A stretch of 6,247 nt of DNA from Gemmatimonadota bacterium (GTDB lineage Bacteria; Gemmatimonadota; Gemmatimonadetes; Longimicrobiales; Gaopeijiaceae), in the NCBI GenBank assembly GCA_007129525.1, contig SKVI01000107.1:1-6247 (forward strand), read 5' to 3'. The notes beneath the pieces were generated by a model. It saw only the letters and a list, made by a program, of their open reading frames with translations. It was not told the DNA's origin and searched no databases. The position numbers were made by a program, and so were the translations under genes. Positions 1 through 5,668 of this stretch are shown here, in pieces. Position 1 is the stretch's first letter; each line of letters starts with the position of its first letter.

Positions 1-909
1 CGGGACGCCGGCCGCGCCCAGGGCGGACGGAATGCCCGGGACGCCTTCCTCCGGTGGGCCTGCCTGGGAGACCATCCGGGCCACCTTCCCACCGGAGAAC
101 CGGGGTCCGACTGGGAGGAAGCGGTGGTTCGACGAATTCTCTCGCCCGGCGGCGACCTCCACGACGCGCCCCTCCGGCGTCTGGCCATGGCTTTCCAGCG
201 TCCCGAACGCTACGGCTCGCTTCTGCGGGCCCTGGCCCACGGTCCCCTGGACTGGGCCGAACTGCGGCGCCGGACCCGGGGGATCGAGAGCGGCGGCCAG
301 ATGGCCCCGTACCTCAGGCGCCTGGAGGAGATGGGGATGGCCCGGACGCTCCGGCCCCTGGGGGCCCCCGAGGGATCCCGGAACCGGCGCTACCGGCTCA
401 CCGATCCGTTTCTGGCCTTCTGGTTCAGCTCGGTGCTGCCCGTGCGCAGTCACCTGTTCACCGAGCCGCCAGAGGAGGTGTGGGCCCAGCGGGTGCGCCC
501 CCGGCTGGACGAACACCTGGCTCGCTGGCTCCCGGTGGCCGCGGCCCAGTGGTTCGCCCGCCATGCCTCGGAGCGACTCCCGGCGGCGGGCCGGCAGGTG
601 GGCGGGTTCTGGGGGGCCGAGACCGAGTTCCAGGTGGTGAGCTGGCTCACCAACGGGCAGATCTGCTACGTGGAGACGGTGTGGAGCGAGGCCCCGACGG
701 GGGCCGACGCCTTCGACGACCTGAGGCTCCGGATGAAGGTGACCCGCTACGGGATCGGCCGGGAGGCCCGGACCCCGGTCCTGGTGGTTCCCGGCGGCAT
801 GGACGAGGAGCTCCGGCGTCGGATCGCCGCCGACCCCCTGGCCACGGCCCTGGACCTGGAGGACCTCATGGGCGATCCCATGGCGGTCGGAGAGGCTTCC
901 CCCCGGTAG
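1..909 (+). CDS. Archaeal-type AAA ATPase, C-terminal part with DUF234 domain (5' truncated)
   Basis: The reading frame is open from the first base and ends at TAG 907-909, giving 302 residues. The N-terminal P-loop ATPase domain must lie upstream of the window. A winged-helix-like region is visible at about residues 67-130, followed by the characteristic YRLTDPFLAFWF segment (131-142). This arrangement is typical of the C-terminal half of ATP-binding proteins of the archaeal ATPase/DUF234 family, whose cellular role is poorly known; they are often suspected of a DNA-related or toxin-like function. The C-terminal DUF234 region belongs to the PD-(D/E)xK nuclease fold. Here the expected EIDIV reads EFQVV (209-213) and the expected ECKW reads ETVW (225-228), so the acidic Asp and the Lys are both replaced. 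GTG 124 could in principle initiate, but the coding match extends upstream of it, so truncation by the window edge is more likely. The family call is confident; activity is doubtful. Confidence 0.8.
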   Translation, partial: RDAGRAQGGRNARDAFLRWACLGDHPGHLPTGEPGSDWEEAVVRRILSPGGDLHDAPLRRLAMAFQRPERYGSLLRALAHGPLDWAELRRRTRGIESGGQMAPYLRRLEEMGMARTLRPLGAPEGSRNRRYRLTDPFLAFWFSSVLPVRSHLFTEPPEEVWAQRVRPRLDEHLARWLPVAAAQWFARHASERLPAAGRQVGGFWGAETEFQVVSWLTNGQICYVETVWSEAPTGADAFDDLRLRMKVTRYGIGREARTPVLVVPGGMDEELRRRIAADPLATALDLEDLMGDPMAVGEASPR

Positions 910-923
910 GAGGGGACTGCTAC

Positions 924-957
924 GTTGGGCTTCGTCCAACCCCCTCGAACCGTTGGA
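924..957 (+). promoter_or_regulatory. Two mutually exclusive small stem-loops before the SDR gene
   Basis: The segment contains GTTGG (924-928), CCAAC (936-940) and GTTGG (952-956). The middle element can pair with either flank. The first pairing, 924-930 with 934-940, gives seven pairs including one G-U around a TTC loop. The second, 935-940 with 952-957, gives six pairs around an 11-nt loop. The second pairing would hide part of GGAAG (955-959), the only Shine-Dalgarno-like sequence near the SDR start at 963. The pairing is read directly from the sequence; any regulatory role is inference, and there is no U-tract to suggest a classical terminator. Confidence 0.25.
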
Positions 958-962
958 AGACC

Positions 963-1790
963 ATGGGTCCGACACCGCCGTCTGCCGAAGCCCTTCCCAC
1001 GCCCCCAGAGCGCGGGTGGGCCCTGGTCACCGGGGCGTCGGCCGGGATCGGCTGGGAGCTGGCCCGCTGCCTGGCCGCCGAGGGATGGGACCTGATCCTC
1101 ACCGCCCGCCGCCGGGAGCGGCTCGTGGAGCTCTCGGAGCAGATCCGGAACGAGGCCGGCTGTGACGCGCTGGTGGTCCCCTGCGACCTCTCCACGCCGG
1201 ACGGGGCGGCCCGGTTGGCGCGGGAGCTGGAGGAGCGGAGCCTCTGGGTGGAGATCCTGGTGAACAACGCCGGCTTCGGCCACCACGGGCGGTTCTGGAC
1301 CATGGAGCTGGACCGGGGGCTGGACATGATCCAGGTGAATGTGACCGCGGTCACGGAGCTGGCCCACCGCCTTCTTCCCCCTATGGTGGAGGCGAAACGG
1401 GGACGCATCCTGAACGTGGCCTCCACCGCCGCCTTCCAGCCGGGCCCCAACATGGCGGTCTACTACGCCTCGAAGGCCTACGTGCTCTCCTTCTCGGAGG
1501 CCCTCCGGGAGGAGCTCCGGGGCACGGGGGTGACGGTCACCGCCCTCTGCCCGGGTCCCACCCGCTCGGAGTTCGGCCAGCAGGCCGGCTTCGGCGACTC
1601 GGTCTTCCTGGACAAGCTCCCCCGCCCAAGCAGCCGGACGGTGGCCGAGTACGGCGTGCGGGCCCTCTTACGGGGGAAGGGGGTCGCGGTGGAGGGCCTC
1701 CTCAACCGGATGCACGTCTTCGCCCTCCGCTTCCTCCCCCGGGGGCTGGTGCTCCGCCTGGTGCGCCGCTTTCAGGAGGTGCGGGGGTAG
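963..1790 (+). CDS. Short-chain dehydrogenase/reductase (SDR), DltE/COG0300-like
   Basis: This complete 275-residue protein is a classical SDR, an NAD(P)-dependent cytoplasmic oxidoreductase. The nucleotide-binding TGASAGIG motif is at residues 23-30, and Arg49-Arg51 after the second strand suggest NADPH preference. Asp75-Leu76 and the structural NNAG (101-104) follow. The catalytic tetrad is Asn126, Ser154, Tyr167 and Lys171 (YASK), with PGPT at 197-200. The C-terminal tail, rich in Arg and Leu, resembles the COG0300 group; its substrate cannot be deduced from sequence. The frame stays open far upstream through the ATPase gene because of base composition. ATG 963 is chosen because it lies about 20 residues before the Rossmann motif, as is usual for the family. 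The nearby ribosome binding site is weak (GGAAG 955-959, only 3 nt away); a stronger GGAGGGG at 909-915 has no in-frame start at a suitable distance. The gene lies 53 nt after the ATPase stop in the same direction and may be cotranscribed with it. Confidence 0.92.
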   Translation: MGPTPPSAEALPTPPERGWALVTGASAGIGWELARCLAAEGWDLILTARRRERLVELSEQIRNEAGCDALVVPCDLSTPDGAARLARELEERSLWVEILVNNAGFGHHGRFWTMELDRGLDMIQVNVTAVTELAHRLLPPMVEAKRGRILNVASTAAFQPGPNMAVYYASKAYVLSFSEALREELRGTGVTVTALCPGPTRSEFGQQAGFGDSVFLDKLPRPSSRTVAEYGVRALLRGKGVAVEGLLNRMHVFALRFLPRGLVLRLVRRFQEVRG

Positions 1791-1812
1791 GGCTCAGCGG
1801 CCCCCGTCCACC
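1778..1812. terminator. Possible bidirectional hairpin across the convergent stops
   Basis: CGGGGG (1782-1787) can pair with CCCCCG (1801-1806), and GGTG (1778-1781) with CACC (1809-1812) across a two-base bulge. The 13-nt loop contains both stop codons. The structure would form in transcripts from either strand. No T-run follows on either side, so intrinsic termination is uncertain. A competing pairing is GCCGCT (1765-1770) with AGCGGC (1796-1801). Confidence 0.22.
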
Positions 1813-4703
1813 ACCGAGGCCCCCTCCACCGTCTCGTATCCCAGCGTCTCGCCCCGCAGCACCGCCGGGATCCCCTCCACCATCCAGGTGGGCGGGGGCG
1901 CGTCCTTCAGGAAGTGGTCGAAGAACTGCATCATCCGGACGTTCCAGTCCCTCCGGTTGGCGAAGGTGGTGGGCCAGTGGGGCTCGCCCCGGTAGTTGAT
2001 CATCCACGCCGGCTTGCCCAGCCGCCGCATGGCCGTGAAGAGCTCGATCCCCTGCTCCCAGGGCACGTGGCCGTCGGCGTCGTTGTGCATGATGAGCAGC
2101 GGGGTCTCGATCTTGTCCACCCAGAAGAGGGGCGAGTTCTCGATGTAGCGCAGGGGCATGTCCCAGAGCGATCCCCCGAGCCGGCTCTGGGTTCGCTCGT
2201 ACTGGAACTGCCTCACGAGTCCGGTCTGGCGGCGGATGCCCCCGTAGGCCGAGATCATGTTGGCCACCGGCGCCCCGGCTGCCCCAGCCACGAAGAGGTC
2301 GCGGGAGCGCGTCACCATGAAGGCGATCTGGTAGCCGCCCCAGGAGTGACCCTGCAGGGCGATCCGGTCCCGGTCCACGAAGCCCCGGTCCAGGAGCTGG
2401 TGCACGCCGGGGATGATGGAGTTCATGGCCCCCTCCCCCGGGTACCCGATGCGGTAGGCCACGTCCGGGATGAACACCAGGTAGTCGTGGCTGGTGTACA
2501 TGGGAAACGAGATCCGGGAGCGGTGGGGGACCGGCGCGTAGTGGTTGTGGAGCCCGTCGGACCAGCGCTCGTAGAAGTACACCACCATGGGGTACTCCCG
2601 GCTCGGATCGAAGTCGTCGGGCTTCATGAGGACCCCCTGGAGCCGATCGCCGTCGGTGGAGGTCCACTCCACCAGTTCGGTGGTCCCCCAGCGGTAGTCG
2701 GCCTGCTGGGGGTTGGCCTCGCTCATCCGGGTCCGGCCCTCGAACTCCATGTCGCTCACCCAGAGGTCGGGAAACTCCTGGAAGGTCTCCTGGGTGAAGA
2801 GGAGCCGGTCGGCGTCTTCCGCCCGGGTGGGCGTGGAGAAGCTCCGGGCCTCCATGAGGAGTCGCTCCGGCGCGCCTTCGCCGTCCAGGGTGGTGCGGTA
2901 GAACCCGGCGTCCTTCTCCCGGTCGTGGAAGGCCGACAGGAGGACGGTGTGGTCGCGGGGGAAGGCGGGCTCGTCCCAGTCCAGCCGGATGAGGCGGAAG
3001 CGAATCGTCTGGGCGCGGCCCTCCCCGCCGGTGACGGCATACGGCTCCGCCTGGCCGGCGGGATCCACCGCCCAGAGGTCGTAGCGGTCGTAGATGAGGA
3101 AGCGCTCGTCGTCGTCGAGCCACCCCGCCGAGCCGTACGAGCCGGCGGGCATGGGCCGGTCGTGCCCCTCGTCGTAGACCGGGTGGCCGACGGCGTCCGA
3201 GAGGTTGCGCACCTGGCCGGTCTCCAGCTCCCGGGCGTACCAGGCCGAGTCGGCGGGCTCGTACCAGGTCATGAAGCGCTCCTCCGGCGAGATGGAGCCC
3301 GTCCCCTGGCTCATCTCCTCCACCATCTGCCGGTCGCCGGTGGTGACGTCCACCAGGTACTGGTCCCGGTAGTTGGGCGACTCCCACGAGCCCATGAGGG
3401 CGTAGGGCTGGCCGTCGATCCCCACGGCCACATCGGCATCACCGCCGGAGCCCACGTTCACCGAGCGGAGGTCGTCGTCGGCCAGCTGCACGACGCGGTC
3501 CTCGTCCAGGAAAAGGACGGCTTCGTAGTTTCGCCTCCGCTCCTGGTCCACCCGCACGTTCTGGACCGTCATGAGCTCGTCGTCCTGCCAGTGCCAGACC
3601 TCCACGTCCACGTCCTCGTCCAGGGGGTGCGACCACTGGGGATCGGCCTCCGGCTGGGCGGGGCGGGGTGCCGTGCCGAAGAAGAGTCGCCGGCCGCTGT
3701 CGGAAAAGGAGAGGGAGCCCCAGCGGCTCACCCACCAGCCGGCGGGGATTCCCGCGGTACCGGTCTCGGCCACCGCCCGGGGGGCGTCGTCGCCGCTCTG
3801 CCAGTGGAAGAGAACGTGCTCCTCCTCCTGCTCGTCGGTGTCCGCTTCTTCGGCCTCGTCCGGTTCGTCTCCTTCGTCGGGTTGGGTCCCTTCGTCCGGT
3901 TCGCCCCCTTCGTCCGGCTCTTCGGCGTGGAGGAAGGCCAGTTGGCCGCCTTCGTCGTCCAGACTGAGGCCCCGAAAGGCGCCGGGCGCCTCCATGACCG
4001 TGGTCACCCCGTCGGTGCCCGGTCTCACCACCCGGAGGCCGCCGGTGGCGTCGTCGCCTGGCGGATCGTCCACGAAGGCCAGCAGGGCGCCGTTGTCCGA
4101 GATCTGGAACGAGGTGACGTGGGGGAAGTGCTCCCGGGCCCCGGTGGCCAGCGAGTGGAGGGTGAGGGCGCCGTGCTCCGCTTCGTCCTCGTCGGCTCGC
4201 TCCTCGTCGGTTTCGTCGGGGTCGCCGGGGTGGTGGTGCACCACGAGCCACTCCGGTGCCTCCGGCGGCACCCGATGCGACTGGACGTGGGCGATCCGCG
4301 TGACTTCACCGGAGGCCAGCTCCAGGATCCCCAGCGAGTCCCTTGGCTGCTCGCCCCGGTTCCGGTTCTCCCGGTACGCCTCCACCGCCTCCTTGTGGGG
4401 GCTGATCCGGAAGACCACCCGGGTGCCGTCGGGGGTGAACGACGGCGAGGCGCCCCGTTCGATCCGGTGCTCCGCCCGGGTGTCCACCTCGCGGACCACC
4501 AGAAGCCCGTCGTCATTCTCGTAGTTCAGGGTGTAGTGGACCCAGGCCCCGTCGGGCGAGATGTCCCGATCGCCGATGGTCCTCCAGATCTCGTAGGCCT
4601 CGTGCCCGAGAACCTCCTGGGCCTGGGCATCTGCGGGAATCCCGACGCCCGCTATGACCAGAGTCACCAGGAAAACCGCAATGCACCTGAGCTGTGTCCG
4701 CAT
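1794..4703 (-). CDS. Exported S9-family prolyl-oligopeptidase-type serine peptidase
   Basis: This 969-residue protein is predicted to be a secreted serine peptidase that cleaves peptides. It begins with a signal peptide: Arg2/Arg6, a hydrophobic core at about 8-22, then the AQA cleavage motif (26-28) before Gln29. Residues of about 35-640 should form the N-terminal beta-propeller; it opens with an ISPDG blade-type motif. The C-terminal alpha/beta-hydrolase domain (about 690-935) carries VVYFYERW (707-714), the nucleophile elbow GHSWGGY with Ser787, HNDADGHVP with Asp877 as the acid, and GEPHW with His909. The triad is therefore intact. It is longer than classical prolyl oligopeptidase (about 700 residues). 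Part of the excess comes from two acidic inserts in the propeller, at 156-177 and 259-296; the second contains hexapeptide repeats. ATG 4703 is chosen because it opens the signal peptide and has GGAGG ten bases upstream; the open frame further upstream has no such signal. It converges on the SDR gene with a 3-bp gap. Exact substrate specificity is unknown. Confidence 0.95.
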   Translation of the reverse strand: MRTQLRCIAVFLVTLVIAGVGIPADAQAQEVLGHEAYEIWRTIGDRDISPDGAWVHYTLNYENDDGLLVVREVDTRAEHRIERGASPSFTPDGTRVVFRISPHKEAVEAYRENRNRGEQPRDSLGILELASGEVTRIAHVQSHRVPPEAPEWLVVHHHPGDPDETDEERADEDEAEHGALTLHSLATGAREHFPHVTSFQISDNGALLAFVDDPPGDDATGGLRVVRPGTDGVTTVMEAPGAFRGLSLDDEGGQLAFLHAEEPDEGGEPDEGTQPDEGDEPDEAEEADTDEQEEEHVLFHWQSGDDAPRAVAETGTAGIPAGWWVSRWGSLSFSDSGRRLFFGTAPRPAQPEADPQWSHPLDEDVDVEVWHWQDDELMTVQNVRVDQERRRNYEAVLFLDEDRVVQLADDDLRSVNVGSGGDADVAVGIDGQPYALMGSWESPNYRDQYLVDVTTGDRQMVEEMSQGTGSISPEERFMTWYEPADSAWYARELETGQVRNLSDAVGHPVYDEGHDRPMPAGSYGSAGWLDDDERFLIYDRYDLWAVDPAGQAEPYAVTGGEGRAQTIRFRLIRLDWDEPAFPRDHTVLLSAFHDREKDAGFYRTTLDGEGAPERLLMEARSFSTPTRAEDADRLLFTQETFQEFPDLWVSDMEFEGRTRMSEANPQQADYRWGTTELVEWTSTDGDRLQGVLMKPDDFDPSREYPMVVYFYERWSDGLHNHYAPVPHRSRISFPMYTSHDYLVFIPDVAYRIGYPGEGAMNSIIPGVHQLLDRGFVDRDRIALQGHSWGGYQIAFMVTRSRDLFVAGAAGAPVANMISAYGGIRRQTGLVRQFQYERTQSRLGGSLWDMPLRYIENSPLFWVDKIETPLLIMHNDADGHVPWEQGIELFTAMRRLGKPAWMINYRGEPHWPTTFANRRDWNVRMMQFFDHFLKDAPPPTWMVEGIPAVLRGETLGYETVEGASVVDGGR
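3846..3917 (-). repeat. Four tandem 18-bp units coding acidic hexapeptides in the S9 peptidase
   Basis: Four consecutive 18-bp units (3846-3863, 3864-3881, 3882-3899, 3900-3917) encode PDEGGE, PDEGTQ, PDEGDE and PDEAEE, residues 263-286. The DNA units are clearly related, each carrying a TTCGTC or CTCGTC core read on the plus strand. More Asp/Glu follow to residue 295. The array sits within the beta-propeller region, presumably in a surface loop, and any change in unit number would keep the frame. Confidence 0.85.
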
Positions 4704-4713
4704 CCGAATCCAA

Positions 4714-4718
4714 CCTCC
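4714..4718 (-). promoter_or_regulatory. Ribosome binding site of the S9 peptidase
   Basis: On the minus strand this reads GGAGG, ten bases before ATG 4703. It supports the start that opens the signal peptide over any upstream start in the same open frame. Confidence 0.65.
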
Positions 4719-4733
4719 ACCAGGGAATGCCAG

Positions 4734-4758
4734 GGGACGGCCCCTCGAGGACCGTCCC
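4734..4758 (-). promoter_or_regulatory. Inverted repeat in the S9 peptidase leader
   Basis: GGGACGG (4734-4740) pairs perfectly with CCGTCCC (4752-4758) around an 11-nt loop that itself contains the palindrome CCTCGAGG (4743-4750). It ends about 15 bp upstream of the peptidase ribosome binding site. It could be an operator dyad or a 5'-leader hairpin; there is no U-tract on either strand. Confidence 0.35.
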
Positions 4759-4783
4759 GGGGTCTGTGTGTGAAGAGCACAAG

Positions 4784-4894
4784 CTACCTCCCAGGGGCGG
4801 TGCGGGCCAGGCAGCTGGACGGCCGAGCAGGCGCCTGGACGGTCGCGCGGAGGCACTCCCCGTCCCGCGGCCGGCCGCCTCTTTCCGCCTTCAC
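4784..4894 (-). CDS. Possible 36-codon leader ORF upstream of the S9 peptidase
   Basis: A GTG start at 4894 is preceded by a very strong Shine-Dalgarno sequence, AAAAGGAGG (plus-strand 4904-4912), at 9-nt spacing. The 36-residue product is rich in Arg, Ala, Pro and Gly, has two Cys and resembles nothing I recognise. It ends at TAG 4784-4786, which lies inside a second copy of GGAGGTAGCT. The product is out of frame with the peptidase gene, whose ATG is about 80 nt further on. The strong ribosome binding site is the main support. Chance occurrence in GC-rich DNA is a real alternative. Confidence 0.25.
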   Translation of the reverse strand: MKAERGGRPRDGECLRATVQAPARPSSCLARTAPGR

Positions 4895-4980
4895 CGGCAG
4901 CTACCTCCTTTTCCGGACCGGTCGTCGCCCCTTTCCCCTGGCCGGTCGGGTACGGAGATTGAAGGGAGGAGTGGGTCCCC

Positions 4981-4995
4981 CACCGAAGATCGGTG
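4981..4995. promoter_or_regulatory. Perfect hyphenated dyad, possible operator
   Basis: CACCGA (4981-4986) and TCGGTG (4990-4995) form a perfect 6-bp inverted repeat around AGA. It sits 36 bp before the mini-ORF start at 5031, a position compatible with a regulator site or a short leader hairpin for the lipoprotein/M20 cluster. Its function is inferred from position only. Confidence 0.25.
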
Positions 4996-5019
4996 TGGAT
5001 CCAGCACCGGCCCAACACC

Positions 5020-5025
5020 GGGAGG
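5020..5025 (+). promoter_or_regulatory. Strong ribosome binding site of the mini-ORF
   Basis: GGGAGG lies five bases before ATG 5031. It is the best Shine-Dalgarno sequence upstream of the rightward cluster, and it serves the 14-codon ORF rather than the lipoprotein start directly. Confidence 0.5.
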
Positions 5026-5030
5026 CGGAG

Positions 5031-5075
5031 ATGGCCAAAGGCGCAGGTTCATGGCCGAAAGGCAGCGAGGGATGA
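5031..5075 (+). CDS. 14-codon mini-ORF coupled to the lipoprotein gene
   Basis: This short frame encodes MAKGAGSWPKGSEG. It starts at an ATG with a strong upstream GGGAGG (5020-5025) and stops at TGA 5073-5075, overlapping the lipoprotein ATG at 5072 in an ATGA arrangement. Such minicistrons can deliver ribosomes to a following gene by termination-reinitiation. The peptide has no recognisable similarity and may have no function itself. A near repeat of its first bases occurs at 5051 (ATGGCCAAAGGC versus ATGGCCGAAAGGC), so local duplication may have produced the arrangement. Confidence 0.4.
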   Translation: MAKGAGSWPKGSEG

Positions 5076-5668
5076 GAAGGCCGGAGGAGCGTTCGGGTTT
5101 CGAGGCGAAGCGCAGTTATGCCGTCGTCCCCTCCCCCCGGCCTGCCTTCCTGGGTGTCGTGATTCTCCCGGTCCTCCTCCTCTCCGGCTGTTGGGTGGAG
5201 GAGCGAGAGCCGGACGTGCCGGACACCGCGCCCGACGCGGAGCTTCCGGTGGTTCGCCCGGAGGCTCCGGTGGACCGGGTCCCCCATCCGGAGCGGGTGG
5301 GCGAGGAAGCCGAGGAGGAGCTGGAGGTGGGGGACGAGTTCTGGGCCGGCGCCGGAACCGCCGGAGCCGAGGTGGTGGCGCGGTTCGTGTCGCCGGGCGC
5401 ACTGGACGCAGCCTTGGCCCGCGACGCTCCGGTGACCCGCCACCAGGACCGGGAGTGGAAGCTGGGCGACATCCTGGTGAGCGTGGACTTCCGGGCCGGC
5501 ACGGACGGAGCCATCTGGCGCGTGGCCGGGCCGCCGGAGGTGGTGGGGGCCTACCTGGAGAGGCTCCGGGAGGACGCCGAGGGGAGGGGGCCCATCCAGG
5601 AGTTGGGGATCCTCCCCCTTGAGGTGCGTTACCGGAGCGCCAGGCGCGGGACGGGGGTGGTGCCTTGA
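5072..5668 (+). CDS. Predicted lipoprotein of unknown function
   Basis: The 198-residue product carries a lipoprotein signal: basic residues, a hydrophobic stretch at about 26-37 and the lipobox LSGC with Cys40 as the lipidated residue. It should therefore be anchored in the inner or outer membrane, facing the periplasm or exterior. A long Pro/Asp/Glu-rich linker follows (about 42-85), then a small globular region (about 87-190) that I do not recognise; it contains a WKLGDILVSVDF segment and ends shortly after LPLEVRYRS. ATG 5072 is chosen because it overlaps the stop of the upstream mini-ORF and has AAAGG nine bases before it. ATG 5051, in the same frame and with its own AAAGG at similar spacing, would add seven residues and is a real alternative. 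With either start, the segment before the hydrophobic core is unusually long for a lipoprotein. The stop overlaps the start of the M20 gene, so the two are probably cotranslated and may act together at the envelope. Confidence 0.75.
   Translation: MRRPEERSGFEAKRSYAVVPSPRPAFLGVVILPVLLLSGCWVEEREPDVPDTAPDAELPVVRPEAPVDRVPHPERVGEEAEEELEVGDEFWAGAGTAGAEVVARFVSPGALDAALARDAPVTRHQDREWKLGDILVSVDFRAGTDGAIWRVAGPPEVVGAYLERLREDAEGRGPIQELGILPLEVRYRSARRGTGVVP

Larger units (their letters stand above)
4704..5030. other. Divergent intergenic region
   Basis: This 327-nt stretch lies between the leftward S9 peptidase and the rightward mini-ORF/lipoprotein cluster, so it should hold both promoters. No convincing -35/-10 pair for a housekeeping sigma factor is visible on either strand; TTGAAG at 4959-4964 (+) lacks a good partner. 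It does hold inverted repeats at 4734-4758 and 4981-4995, two copies of the minus-strand element GGAGGTAGCT 117 bp apart, a 20-bp imperfect tandem repeat at 4813-4852, and a short minus-strand ORF at 4784-4894. Long open frames that cross the region look like by-products of high GC content. Confidence 0.7.

Noticed and set aside
934..957. A GGTTCGAG string on the minus strand resembling a tRNA T-loop
   Set aside because: The flanks do not form a five-base-pair stem around a seven-base loop, and no acceptor or anticodon arm is present.
54..962. A 303-codon upstream extension of the SDR frame
   Set aside because: It overlaps the well-supported ATPase/DUF234 frame. The extended residues are Pro/Gly/Arg-rich with no domain, and SDRs begin close to the TGxxxGxG motif.
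1702..3387. A 561-codon minus-strand open frame overlapping the S9 gene
   Set aside because: It lies out of frame within a gene that has an intact catalytic triad, and its product is Arg/Pro/Gly-rich filler typical of shifted GC-rich frames.
1914..5075. A 1053-codon open frame on the plus strand, antisense to the S9 peptidase
   Set aside because: Its product is low-complexity, dominated by Val, Gly, His and Pro, with no family motif. It is the expected mirror of a GC-biased coding frame on the other strand. Only its last 14 codons, as the mini-ORF with its own ribosome binding site, were kept.
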